Source of the DNA: Paenibacillus_V sp046244365
GTDB taxonomy: Bacteria > Bacillota > Bacilli > Paenibacillales > NBRC-103111
DNA: 64,000 nucleotides
Direction: 5' to 3'
Assembly (NCBI RefSeq): GCF_046244365.1
Contig: NZ_CP176395.1
Span: 4,092,001 to 4,156,000 of the forward strand
Shown: positions 1 to 6,799 of the stretch, piece after piece
How positions within the stretch are numbered: position 1 is the stretch's first letter
Layout: every line of letters starts with the position of its first letter
The notes under the pieces: generated by a model
Databases searched by the model: none
Told to the model about the DNA's origin: nothing
The model's input: only the letters and a program-made list of their open reading frames with translations
Position numbers and translations under genes: made by a program

Positions 1-1
1 G

Positions 2-829
2 ATGGCGATGGCAAAGGGATTTGATTGTGCGACGCCGCTTAATGCCAATTTGGCAATGCGGTTTAAAGAAGAAGGCTATGAATTTGTATGCCGGTATTTG
101 GTGCCAAGTGGTTGGAAGAGGCTAACCGGGGAAGAGGCTGACGCGATCAGTAAGGCGGGGATGCAAATCGTTTCCGTATTCGAAACGACAGCGGACCGGG
201 CGCTTGGCGGACGGGCTGCCGGACTCGCGGACGGCGCTTTCGCTGCTCAAACAGCGCACGCCGTCGGCCAGCCGGAGGGAAGCGCGATATATTTTGCAGT
301 GGATTTCGACGTAACAAATCAGGTGCAAATGAAATGCGTAATCGAATATATCCACGCGGCCAGCGAGGCTACGCCGAACTATACGACGGGCGTATATGGT
401 GAGTATGAGGTTATTGAGGCTGTAAGCGCGGCTGGTGTCTGCTCGCGGTTCTGGCAGACAAGAGCATGGAGCGGAGGGAAGCGATCGGGTACCGCAAACA
501 TCTACCAGTACGATTGCGGGCCGCAAGGGCTCGGCATGGAAAAGAACGGCATCATGGTCGATTTGAATGAGTCTTACGGTAATGAGGGATGGTGGAACGC
601 AAATCCCGAAGAGTTAAACGAAGAAGAGGAGGACGGAGACAACATGCCGATGAAACTAAAACAATGGCAATGGGATATGCTTTACGAAGTAATGGGTAAG
701 GCATATAACGCAGATCAGCTCGACTGGGATTGGATGCAGAAGATCGTCGATAAGACGCTAACGGCTGCGGAGCTCTCATTCCTGAATACGGTTTTGGATG
801 GTCGGATCGACCGGAATATCGAGGTATAA
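2..829 (+). CDS. DUF1906 glycoside-hydrolase-like phage endolysin
   Basis: The N-terminal ~200 residues match the DUF1906 (Rv2525c-like) glycoside-hydrolase fold: GFDCATP near the start, an acidic strand AIYFAVDFDV around residue 100, GVYGEYEV, FWQTRAW and IYQYD. Family knowledge: these TIM-barrel-like domains occur in phage lysins and are thought to cut peptidoglycan. The last ~70 residues form an acidic linker (ELNEEEEDGD) and a small helical tail that may bind the wall or multimerise. There is no signal peptide, so export would need a holin, which is not visible here. The start at base 2 is uncertain because the ribosome site lies outside the window; a second ATG follows at base 8. Confidence 0.75.
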   Translation: MAMAKGFDCATPLNANLAMRFKEEGYEFVCRYLVPSGWKRLTGEEADAISKAGMQIVSVFETTADRALGGRAAGLADGAFAAQTAHAVGQPEGSAIYFAVDFDVTNQVQMKCVIEYIHAASEATPNYTTGVYGEYEVIEAVSAAGVCSRFWQTRAWSGGKRSGTANIYQYDCGPQGLGMEKNGIMVDLNESYGNEGWWNANPEELNEEEEDGDNMPMKLKQWQWDMLYEVMGKAYNADQLDWDWMQKIVDKTLTAAELSFLNTVLDGRIDRNIEV

Positions 830-830
830 T

Positions 831-1118
831 ATGGGCGCTAAAGTCAAGGAGATGAGCGGCGGACTATGGCGCTTTTGGTGTCCGGGATGCAACAGGGCGC
901 ACGCATTCGACCAGCGATGGACATTCAATGGCAACGTAAATGCGCCGGCGTTCAGCCCGTCGCTGCTGTGTTCGGCTCCGTACTACGGCGACATGGAGCC
1001 ATACGTCTGTCATAGCTTCGTGACGGATGGGCGCATTCAGTTCCTATCCGATTGCACCCATAAGCTGGCCGGGCAGACGGTCGAGTTACCGGTACTGGCT
1101 AAAATCGATGAAGATTAG
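831..1118 (+). CDS. Small Cys/His-rich phage protein, DUF6527-like
   Basis: A 95-residue protein starting one base after the endolysin stop, so co-translated with it. It carries FWCPGCNRAHAF, a WTFNG stretch, FSPSLL, CHSFV and LSDCTHKLAG. I recognise this pattern from a small phage family annotated DUF6527; the Cys and His residues suggest a metal-bound fold. The function is unknown. The ATG at 831 is preferred over an in-frame start at 798 because the longer form would overlap the endolysin. Confidence 0.6.
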   Translation: MGAKVKEMSGGLWRFWCPGCNRAHAFDQRWTFNGNVNAPAFSPSLLCSAPYYGDMEPYVCHSFVTDGRIQFLSDCTHKLAGQTVELPVLAKIDED

Positions 1119-1125
1119 TAAACGG

Positions 1126-1161
1126 ATTCCCCACTGGCTTCGGCTGGTGGGGAATTCTTTT
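1126..1161. terminator. Intrinsic terminator after lysis genes
   Basis: A 9-bp stem (ATTCCCCAC / GTGGGGAAT) with a short loop is followed by TCTTTTG. It lies between the convergent lysis-gene end and ligase end and may serve both strands. Confidence 0.75.
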
Positions 1162-1163
1162 GT

Positions 1164-2024
1164 TTATATCAGAAAATCAACCATTGCAGGACTACGTAAC
1201 ATTCCATTCTTAGTCCAATTACGGATCTTCACCTTTGCTTTTATGAGTGGCTCCATGTAAACGAAATCCTTATCCTCGCCTGTCACAAGCGATTTTCTCA
1301 CACTGTAGAACGCCATCTTATGCCGCGGCGTAACGCCCAGCTCGATTATACCTGCGGGCCGCAAACGGTCGTCCTTACCTGGCACAGACGCCAACCAGCC
1401 GAATTCGTTCTTGCGATATCCAGTTATATAAACGTTTTCGTATTGCCAATTGATGATTTTTAGCCAAGCATCCGATCGTCTGCTGACGTATTTACTGTCA
1501 ATGCGTTTACCGACGATGCCCTCCATCTTCCTTTCGCGGATAATGGCAAACAAGTCCTCGCCGCGTTCCGGAACCGACGTCACGCTGGAAAAGTGCTCGT
1601 TTTGCCCCATCGTCGCATCAAGGATCTTCTTTCGATCAGTCAACGGCAGCCGCCGTAAATCCCGCCCATCACGCTGCAGTATGTCAAAGCAGAAAAAAGA
1701 GACAGGCAAGCGCTGCATAGCCGCTACTATTTTATCTTGCCTTGTGATCTTGGAACGCTCCTGCATCAACTCGAAATCGACTTGACCGCTCGCCGGATCA
1801 ATCACGGCGCCTTCGCCATCAAGGATACCGTCGCCGTCCATAGGGACATCCCATAGCTCCGGGTAAAGGCGCGTCACCTCGTTGCCGTGGCGAGTGTAAA
1901 TACGCGTGACGCCGATCTGCCGTACAATCAGCAGGCGATGCCCGTCGATTTTTGGTTCGAAAACGTATCGCTCATCATTGAATGCTGTCGGCGCCGTCTC
2001 AAGAAGCATCGGAGAAATAAACAT
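1164..2024 (-). CDS. ATP-dependent DNA ligase
   Basis: A 286-residue nucleotidyltransferase. Motif I EPKIDGHR contains the lysine that would carry AMP; further ligase motifs are DGEGAVID, FFCFDIL, EGIVGKR and the motif V-like AWLKIINWQ. The C-terminal ~80 residues look like the OB fold. The length fits the short LigD/LigC-like class found in phages and Bacillota; an RNA ligase-like role is less likely. Likely role: nick sealing in phage replication or repair. A good ribosome site (AGAGGTG) precedes the ATG, and ATTATA at 2043-2048 reads as a TATAAT -10 on this strand. It runs opposite to the lysis genes, as cargo genes often do. Confidence 0.85.
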   Translation of the reverse strand: MFISPMLLETAPTAFNDERYVFEPKIDGHRLLIVRQIGVTRIYTRHGNEVTRLYPELWDVPMDGDGILDGEGAVIDPASGQVDFELMQERSKITRQDKIVAAMQRLPVSFFCFDILQRDGRDLRRLPLTDRKKILDATMGQNEHFSSVTSVPERGEDLFAIIRERKMEGIVGKRIDSKYVSRRSDAWLKIINWQYENVYITGYRKNEFGWLASVPGKDDRLRPAGIIELGVTPRHKMAFYSVRKSLVTGEDKDFVYMEPLIKAKVKIRNWTKNGMLRSPAMVDFLI

Positions 2025-2128
2025 AAAAACACCTCTACGTCAATTATAGCGCGCGGCTATACGACGCAGAGGCGGTAAGTGTTGGAATATGTGCCGGTAG
2101 GTTTCGGCCCGTTCCGCGGAGGGCCTCG

Positions 2129-2395
2129 TCAGGCGGGATAATACGTATGGTTGCAGCGGTCACATTTCATCACTTCAACGGTCGCTGTATCGACTTGGAC
2201 GAAACCACACGAATGGCATTCATGGTACTTATAATTCAAAGCGTCAGACGCTTCTTCCGCACCCGTCTTGCTGCCGACGAATTCGCCTGTCCATTCCTTC
2301 ACTGCCGAATCCCATACGGACCAGGAGCGCGGGCGGCTACTTTCTCCGTAGTAACTGTATGGACTGACGACATACCGCTGTTTTTCTGCATTCAC
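2129..2395 (-). CDS. Small zinc-ribbon phage protein
   Basis: An 88-residue protein with a GTG start behind a strong GGGGAGG site. The C-terminus carries CHSCGF and CDRCNHTYY, a CxxC...CxxC zinc ribbon. The N-terminal half is Tyr/Ser-rich (SPYSYYGESSRPRSWSVWD). No family recognised. It starts a run of short minus-strand cargo genes. Confidence 0.55.
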   Translation of the reverse strand: MNAEKQRYVVSPYSYYGESSRPRSWSVWDSAVKEWTGEFVGSKTGAEEASDALNYKYHECHSCGFVQVDTATVEVMKCDRCNHTYYPA

Positions 2396-2431
2396 CGTTA
2401 TTACCTCCCCGCGTTTACCGTCCGCCGACGA

Positions 2432-2602
2432 TTAGGTATTATTCCGGACGCCTTCTGCAAACCCATTTTCCCGCGCTGCCCATATAAGCGACATCAGATT
2501 TAGTTTTGTTTCGCGCTCCCAGCCATTTACCCATTCGACTGTTTTTCGTTCGGAGTCCGTTAACCCGCGGCCAATGGCTCGCTCGATGTGTACGACATCC
2601 AT
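2432..2602 (-). CDS. Hypothetical 56-residue phage protein
   Basis: Reading 2602 to 2432 gives a 56-residue protein beginning MDVVHIERAIGRGLTDSE, preceded by AAGGAGG at good spacing. It is charged and probably helical (VEWVNGWERETKLNLMSL). No motif recognised; accepted because of its ribosome site and its place in a tight row of minus-strand small genes. Confidence 0.45.
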   Translation of the reverse strand: MDVVHIERAIGRGLTDSERKTVEWVNGWERETKLNLMSLIWAARENGFAEGVRNNT

Positions 2603-2623
2603 CGTATCGTTCGCCCTCCTTGA

Positions 2624-2707
2624 CTATTTATTCCGTAATGTCCGAACCAACGCTGCCACCGAAAGAACCAATGCCGCAATGCTGATGATCAATGTTGCAG
2701 TGCTCAT
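2624..2707 (-). CDS. 27-residue single-span membrane peptide
   Basis: ATG at 2707 with GGGAGG eight bases upstream. The product is one hydrophobic helix (LIISIAALVLSVAALV) ending in RTLRNK. It could be a holin-like or toxin-like peptide or a small regulator; no family assigned. Confidence 0.45.
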   Translation of the reverse strand: MSTATLIISIAALVLSVAALVRTLRNK

Positions 2708-2795
2708 GCCGATCGCCTCCCGTTTATTTTAATCATGCTTTATGTTAAGATTGGGGTGAGAAGGCCGGGTCGACTCCGACCTTCTCGATGGGAAC

Positions 2796-2924
2796 CTATT
2801 TACGTTTGCCTCGGCGGCTGCGTTTTTTGGTTCCTTTTTTGTTTTTCTTACGGCCTGCTTTTAGCAGAAGTAACGCTGTGGTTAGCTGAATCATCGCCGT
2901 AAGAAGTCCCACCCAATCTTTCAT
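2796..2924 (-). CDS. 42-residue membrane peptide with Lys/Arg tail
   Basis: ATG at 2924 behind GAAAGGGTGA. One membrane span (WVGLLTAMIQLTTALLLL) is followed by a very basic tail (KAGRKKNKKGTKKRSRRGKR). That layout resembles type I toxin peptides and small holin-like proteins, but no antisense RNA could be shown. A hairpin with arms GAGAAGG/CCTTCTC lies just downstream at 2758-2786. Confidence 0.45.
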   Translation of the reverse strand: MKDWVGLLTAMIQLTTALLLLKAGRKKNKKGTKKRSRRGKRK

Positions 2925-2971
2925 GTTGTCACCCTTTCAAGAAGCTCGTCCTTCACTTCTTGTCATAATTA

Positions 2972-3021
2972 TATACTTGTACCAGTATATTGTCAATGTT
3001 TTGTATACTGGTATCAGTATA
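2972..3021. promoter_or_regulatory. Paired palindromic operators upstream of the 67-residue regulator
   Basis: Two 18-bp near-identical sites, 2972-2989 and 3004-3021, share arms TATACT(G/T) and CAGTATA. The second is a perfect inverted repeat with a GTAT centre. The centres are 32 bp apart (about three helical turns), which suggests cooperative dimers. They lie 45-95 bases upstream of the gene at 3066, the likely repressor. Confidence 0.65.
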
Positions 3022-3065
3022 TTTTTTGTGGTATCATTGGATGATGAAAAGGGAGTGGTGGCAAG

Positions 3066-3269
3066 ATGGAGAGGAAGGGTACAGCAGCAACGAGGGCGAA
3101 GGATAAGTACAACGCTGCGAATTACGATCAAGTTAAGTTTTTGGTTCCCAAAGGTGGGCGGGCAATAATAGATGAGGCGGCGAATGCTGCTGATTTGAGT
3201 CGAAATGCATTCATCGCACAAGCAATAAATGAGAAGATCGAAAGAGACAAAAAAGAGCAGGAGGGATAA
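3066..3269 (+). CDS. Small Arc/RHH-like DNA-binding protein, probable autorepressor
   Basis: A 67-residue basic protein. Residues ~22-60 (VKFLVPKGGRAIIDEAANAA and onward) have the strand-helix-helix spacing of ribbon-helix-helix repressors or antitoxins: a short strand, then RAIIDEAANAADLSRNAFI, then a helix. GGGAGTGGTGG precedes the ATG. No toxin partner is seen: the gene is monocistronic and followed at once by a terminator. The paired palindromes upstream fit an RHH autorepressor. The fold is inferred from spacing only. Confidence 0.6.
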   Translation: MERKGTAATRAKDKYNAANYDQVKFLVPKGGRAIIDEAANAADLSRNAFIAQAINEKIERDKKEQEG

Positions 3270-3287
3270 CCCCACAGCTCTTTTTTG
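3248..3287 (+). terminator. Intrinsic terminator
   Basis: CAAAAAAGAGC pairs with GCTCTTTTTTG, with an inner GGG/CCC; the T-run follows the stop of the small regulator directly. Confidence 0.8.
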
Positions 3288-3301
3288 TGTTTCATGAGAA
3301 T

Positions 3302-3511
3302 TCATTTAGCGATTAGACGGCCATCTGCATGTCTGATAAGTTTTGATCTGCATTTATAACAAATCGGCGTTTTCCCAATCACTTTTATTTTCCTTCCGCA
3401 TACCGGGCAGAGTTCTGGAGCAACAAATACAGCGGCTGATCCTTTTAACGCGTAGTAGAAAAACGTAATAATTACAACAATACCTATAAAAATCAGGAAG
3501 AAAATAAACAT
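3302..3511 (-). CDS. Membrane-anchored zinc-ribbon protein
   Basis: A 69-residue protein with one N-terminal membrane span (FIFFLIFIGIVVIITFFYYA) and a cytoplasmic zinc ribbon CPVCGRK...CYKCRSK. GGAGGGC precedes the ATG. Function unknown; it belongs to the set of tiny membrane proteins in this cargo block. Confidence 0.55.
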   Translation of the reverse strand: MFIFFLIFIGIVVIITFFYYALKGSAAVFVAPELCPVCGRKIKVIGKTPICYKCRSKLIRHADGRLIAK

Positions 3512-3641
3512 TAAAAGCCCTCCGAAATGTCTCCATCGGCTGGAGTCCTTGCTCGAAATCTGTCAAATGTTAGTATATCAGTGATGGAAATAGATGGGCA
3601 AGTAATATATCATTATTGTGCTGTACGTTCTCCTTCTGTTC

Positions 3642-3656
3642 GCATATACTATATGC
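3642..3656. promoter_or_regulatory. Palindrome upstream of the 3685 gene
   Basis: GCATATACTATATGC is a perfect 7-bp inverted repeat around one C, 29 bases before the ATG at 3685, in AT-rich DNA. A likely operator; the binding protein is unknown. Confidence 0.4.
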
Positions 3657-3684
3657 AAACAAATGTTCTTATGGGGGCGAGCAT

Positions 3685-4128
3685 ATGACGGAGATGATGC
3701 GCGGTAACTTACCGACGTATGATGAGATTATCGCGATTCGGGACTCAATCCTGCTGCCGATGATGCTCAGTATTTGCGAAAATAAATGTCGTGATATCGA
3801 GTTCGATCAGCAGCCACTGCGGCAATTGTATCTTGCGGCAAATCATGCTCTTATGAACCGCATCAACGGCGATCTGACCAGGGTTAAAAAATTACTACGA
3901 GCAAGCAAAATCAAGGTTGTTGAGGATGATAAAGTGGCTGATGCGACGATCTACTATAGGTATTTTTGCCGTGGATATAATGACATTTTTGCACTTACGA
4001 GGGATGTCGTAAAAGCTGAAATCAGCGTTAGGCTGGGGCAATATATAGGGGATTTGGTACAAAGTGTGTGGGAGGGCGAACAGGGTGTTGCCGGACACGG
4101 AGCGCAAGGTTATCACGATCCTATTTAA
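3685..4128 (+). CDS. Hypothetical phage protein, 147 residues
   Basis: The ATG at 3685 behind GGGGGCGAGC is chosen over an upstream in-frame start that lacks a ribosome site. The protein is helical, with YDEIIAIRDSILLPMMLSI near the start and several Cys residues (CENKC, YRYFCRG). No family recognised. It overlaps the start of the next small gene, so the two are probably translated together. Confidence 0.5.
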   Translation: MTEMMRGNLPTYDEIIAIRDSILLPMMLSICENKCRDIEFDQQPLRQLYLAANHALMNRINGDLTRVKKLLRASKIKVVEDDKVADATIYYRYFCRGYNDIFALTRDVVKAEISVRLGQYIGDLVQSVWEGEQGVAGHGAQGYHDPI

Positions 4129-4363
4129 CCTCTACGGCCATTCTTGGGCGTCTCCTGATCTATCCCGGATCAGCCGCTATGCTCAGCGCATGCCGGGGAA
4201 AGTAAAAGCAGCTGTGAGAAAGCTGCAAGCGGATGGATATATAGAAGTCGTAGACGGCAAGCTGCGGATTATACGCTTGTGGGAACCGGCACCAGTCAAC
4301 CAAGCGCCTAAATGGAGATCTCAAGAGTTTCATTTTCAAGAAAAGAAATCGAACCGGCCCTGA
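4085..4363 (+). CDS. Small winged-helix-like protein
   Basis: GTG at 4085 lies eight bases after GGAGGGCG and inside the end of the previous gene. About 92 residues: the segment ERKVITILFNLYGH...RISRYAQRMPGKVKAAV and then LQADGYIEVVDGKLRI resembles a winged helix with a beta wing (replication-initiator or regulator type). No exact family named. Confidence 0.45.
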   Translation: MLPDTERKVITILFNLYGHSWASPDLSRISRYAQRMPGKVKAAVRKLQADGYIEVVDGKLRIIRLWEPAPVNQAPKWRSQEFHFQEKKSNRP

Positions 4364-4388
4364 TTAAGGGGAGTCGGTTCGTTTTTTT
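4350..4388. terminator. Bidirectional terminator
   Basis: CGAACCG/CGGTTCG with inner CCCT/AGGG, then seven T; the opposite strand also runs into T-rich sequence. It separates the small regulator from the convergent CPBP gene. Confidence 0.8.
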
Positions 4389-5041
4389 AATAGGACGGAC
4401 ATAATAACGATCTTCAGATCAAATAAAATATGAACCAATATCGGCGCCAGTAGGGTGCCACCCCATATATATAACGTCCCTAAAAACAATCCCAAAACCA
4501 ACGAGACGATAACGCCGCCGATCCCTTGAATATAATGACCGAGTGCGAAAATGATTGACGCTATAATTAAGCTCCAGAGGGCGCCAAGGCTCAAATGCTC
4601 TTTGATGTACTCGTACATAAAAGATCGGAACATGATTTCCTCGCAAATGCCTACTGTGATCGCCACGAATACAAACCCTAATTGCTCGCGCCGAGTCTCT
4701 GGATAGATGAAATTATTTTCCTTGAACTGCTCCTGCAATTTATCACGCAGCTCAGTATTGAAACTAACAAGTAGAATGGGCAAGAAGTCAGATGCTACCA
4801 ATAGTATGCCGGCTACTTGGCAAACAATCACGAACCAGAAAGGTATAGAGTCCGCTGGAGCGGCTGTGAATATTGGGTATAAGAGCATGATGGGAATTGC
4901 AAATATCCAATAAAGAGCGCACATTTTCCAGAACATTCGAATCTTTAATTTCTCGTTCGAGTGGGACTTTAAACTCCGGATTTGATAGAAAGTAAAGATA
5001 GGGAAAACGGAGCAAATTAAGATGACAAACAGATGATCCAC
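4364..5041 (-). CDS. CPBP-family intramembrane metalloprotease
   Basis: A 225-residue multi-span membrane protein. The CPBP (Abi) motifs are present: GICEEIMFRSF (EExxxR), FALGHY (FxxxH) and the third His/Asp element HILFDL. The GTG start follows AGGAGG. Family knowledge: CPBP proteases process membrane substrates and often sit in peptide-signal or bacteriocin loci as maturation or immunity factors. It is divergent from the agr-like operon and shares its operator-bearing intergenic region, so it may act on, or protect against, the peptide. This functional link is inference. Confidence 0.8.
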   Translation of the reverse strand: MDHLFVILICSVFPIFTFYQIRSLKSHSNEKLKIRMFWKMCALYWIFAIPIMLLYPIFTAAPADSIPFWFVIVCQVAGILLVASDFLPILLVSFNTELRDKLQEQFKENNFIYPETRREQLGFVFVAITVGICEEIMFRSFMYEYIKEHLSLGALWSLIIASIIFALGHYIQGIGGVIVSLVLGLFLGTLYIWGGTLLAPILVHILFDLKIVIMSVLLKKRTDSP

Positions 5042-5063
5042 TTAGGTAATTCCTCCTAATAAT

Positions 5064-5113
5064 ATAATACAAAGTATTAAATAAGTAATGACATATATAA
5101 TACATTGTATTAT
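5064..5113. promoter_or_regulatory. Two operators between the CPBP gene and the agr-like operon
   Basis: 5064-5080 (ATAATAC-aaa-GTATTAA) and 5097-5113 (ATAATACA-T-TGTATTAT) are near-identical inverted repeats with centres 33 bp apart. They lie in the divergent 118-bp gap, and the HTH protein encoded at 5160 is the natural candidate to bind them. Confidence 0.6.
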
Positions 5114-5159
5114 AATTAATGGTAATTGAACAACTGATTAATGGAAAAAGGTGAGTGAG

Positions 5160-5366
5160 ATGGAGGACTTCAGTCGGGATAACTTCCCCAAACTGTGCGG
5201 AGTGAAGGAGGCAGCGGAGATACTTGAGGTCACAAGACAAAATATGCCGAACATGATGAAAGCAAAGCGGTTCCCTTCGCCTATTACTTATGTAGGAGAA
5301 AGGCCGCTTTGGATCGAAAATGATATAAAGGAATATAACAGGATTCGCAGAAGGAAGAGAAATTAA
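5160..5366 (+). CDS. AlpA/MerR-like HTH regulator of the agr module
   Basis: A 68-residue protein with a MerR/AlpA-type helix-turn-helix: LCGVKEAAEILEVTRQNMPN, then KRFPSPITYVGERPLWIEND, typical of AlpA or excisionase-like proteins that read DNA with a wing. The ATG at 5160 fits AAAGGTGAG; an in-frame GTG at 5151 would sit too close to its ribosome site. It is first in the operon, 15 bases before the sensor gene. It may control the divergent promoters through the two palindromes, or be the output of the membrane sensor (inference). Confidence 0.65.
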   Translation: MEDFSRDNFPKLCGVKEAAEILEVTRQNMPNMMKAKRFPSPITYVGERPLWIENDIKEYNRIRRRKRN

Positions 5367-5381
5367 TTGGAGGTTAATTCA

Positions 5382-6101
5382 ATGTTGTTCTGGGATGGGC
5401 TCGTTAAAATTATCATGTCGATTATTATGTTCTCCTCAGTTGTGGCTTTATCCTTCTCTTTGTTTCGAATCCCAATCAGAGGGAACGATAAGCAGATCGT
5501 TCTTCTTGCATTAATTGTTGGATCGGCGAACTATTACTTTAAATTCGTAGTTAATTCGCCTACATACATGATTGTTCAATTGGTAATGTATATTGTCATT
5601 CTAATGCTCTTTCGAAAGTACCCTCTCTTGTACTCAGTGCTGGTATGTGTGACGGGATTCCTTGTTGCTTCAGTGATGGAAGTTATCGTGTCCGTGGCAG
5701 TAATTCAAACGGGTCTATCCTCGACATACTTGATGCAAGAAAGCATACTCCATTATGCGTCAATGCACCTGCTTATAAGTGCAATTAACGGCCTTGCGTC
5801 GTTCTTGATATATCGTTTTAACATCGGATTTTCCTTTGTCGTCAGAAGGTTTTCGGGGAAAAATGCATTGCGTGGCTACAATTTTTTGTGGGCTGTAATC
5901 CTGGTCGTTATTATGGCTTCGCTGCAATTGGTTTCGGGGGTATTTGAGATTGAGCCTCTATACTTAACTGCTATAATCCTGCTGGTACTTGGTATGGTTA
6001 TTAGTATAGGATACTCCTATATTCAAAATCAAAAAGTAATTGCGGTCCGATACGAAAACAGAAAAGAGGACGAAAAGAGTGATAGTGGAGAAGGTATCTG
6101 A
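5382..6101 (+). CDS. AgrC-like membrane sensor domain without kinase
   Basis: A 239-residue protein with about six to seven hydrophobic spans (for example IIMSIIMFSSVVALSFSLF, YMIVQLVMYIVILMLF, YNFLWAVILVVIMASL, ILLVLGMVISIGYSYI). It ends shortly after the last span in a charged tail (QNQKVIAVRYENRKEDEKSD). Size, span pattern and position before agrB match the N-terminal sensor half of AgrC-type peptide receptors, but there is no DHp helix and no ATPase domain. The ATG at 5382 follows TTGGAGG; the end overlaps agrB by 23 bases. Alternatives: a dedicated immunity protein or a peptide exporter. The AgrC relation is my recognition, not a search result. Confidence 0.6.
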   Translation: MLFWDGLVKIIMSIIMFSSVVALSFSLFRIPIRGNDKQIVLLALIVGSANYYFKFVVNSPTYMIVQLVMYIVILMLFRKYPLLYSVLVCVTGFLVASVMEVIVSVAVIQTGLSSTYLMQESILHYASMHLLISAINGLASFLIYRFNIGFSFVVRRFSGKNALRGYNFLWAVILVVIMASLQLVSGVFEIEPLYLTAIILLVLGMVISIGYSYIQNQKVIAVRYENRKEDEKSDSGEGI

Positions 6102-6609
6102 CTATTTAGCGGTCAAAATCAATCAAAATACGCCTAATGCCTCATCTGTCGGGGTTTTAAGGTACGCATTGATTGGGGTAATTAATACAATTTTAATTAC
6201 ACTTATGGTTCTAGTTGTTGCCTCTATTACCGGTCATATATTGAGTGCAGTGGTAGTGTTAGTGGCGTTCCCGGTATTGCGTTATTTTAGCGGAGGGCTA
6301 CATTTGAACTCTTCGACAAAATGCAACATACTTTCGACATTATTTTTACTTTTATCGATTTACTTGCCCGTTAATTACTGGTACATTGGATTCGTAATGA
6401 ATATTTTGTCAGTTTTGATCCTAGCTGTTTATGCCCCTAGTGGTATCGAGCGTAATACATTAGGACCAAAATACAACCCAATTTTGAAGGCTATAGCGGT
6501 CGTTATCGTTTGTATGAATTTCATATTCCAAAGTCATGTATTGGCTGCGGCATTTTTCTTACAAGCACTCACGACGCCGCCGATCCTTCGGAGGTTCATC
6601 GAAAAATAA
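6079..6609 (+). CDS. agrB: AgrB-like autoinducer-processing membrane protease
   Basis: A protein of ~176 residues with AgrB architecture: an amphipathic N-terminus, several membrane spans, and the catalytic pair in FSGGLHLNSSTKCN, His and Cys separated by six residues as in S. aureus H77/C84. Family knowledge: AgrB cuts the C-terminal tail of AgrD and forms the thiolactone. The start is probably GTG 6079 (or 6085) inside the end of the sensor gene, so translation is coupled. The agrD gene follows 20 bases later. The processing residues are intact, so the enzyme should be active. Confidence 0.85.
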   Translation: MIVEKVSDYLAVKINQNTPNASSVGVLRYALIGVINTILITLMVLVVASITGHILSAVVVLVAFPVLRYFSGGLHLNSSTKCNILSTLFLLLSIYLPVNYWYIGFVMNILSVLILAVYAPSGIERNTLGPKYNPILKAIAVVIVCMNFIFQSHVLAAAFFLQALTTPPILRRFIEK

Positions 6610-6629
6610 CCCATAGGGGGAACTCGACA

Positions 6630-6755
6630 ATGAAAGCATTTTTGTCCAAAGCGGCTAATGCCGGCCTGACGTTCGTAGCAAAAAAATTCGTAAAAACCGG
6701 ATGCTTGATTTTCTGTCACCGCCCGGAAGCTCCGGAAGAACTATTTAAAGCCTAA
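6630..6755 (+). CDS. agrD: AgrD-like cyclic lactone autoinducer prepeptide
   Basis: A 41-residue peptide with the three AgrD parts: an amphipathic leader (MKAFLSKAANAGLTFVAKKF), a core (TGCLIFC) and an acidic recognition tail (HRPEAPEEL) that aligns residue for residue with the DEVEVPKEL type tail. The core places Cys five residues before the cut, so the ring would be C-L-I-F-C closed through the last Cys carboxyl. A second Cys in the ring is unusual. The ATG follows GGGGGAAC. The gene is last in the operon and followed by a strong terminator. Confidence 0.85.
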   Translation: MKAFLSKAANAGLTFVAKKFVKTGCLIFCHRPEAPEELFKA

Positions 6756-6762
6756 TAACGGC

Positions 6763-6799
6763 AAAAAGCGGAACCTGACAACAGGCTCCGCTTTTTTTT
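6763..6799. terminator. Terminator after agrD
   Basis: AGCGGA/TCCGCT and CCTG/CAGG stems with ACAA loop, flanked by A-run and T-run. It serves agrD and probably the convergent gene ending at 6798. Confidence 0.85.
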
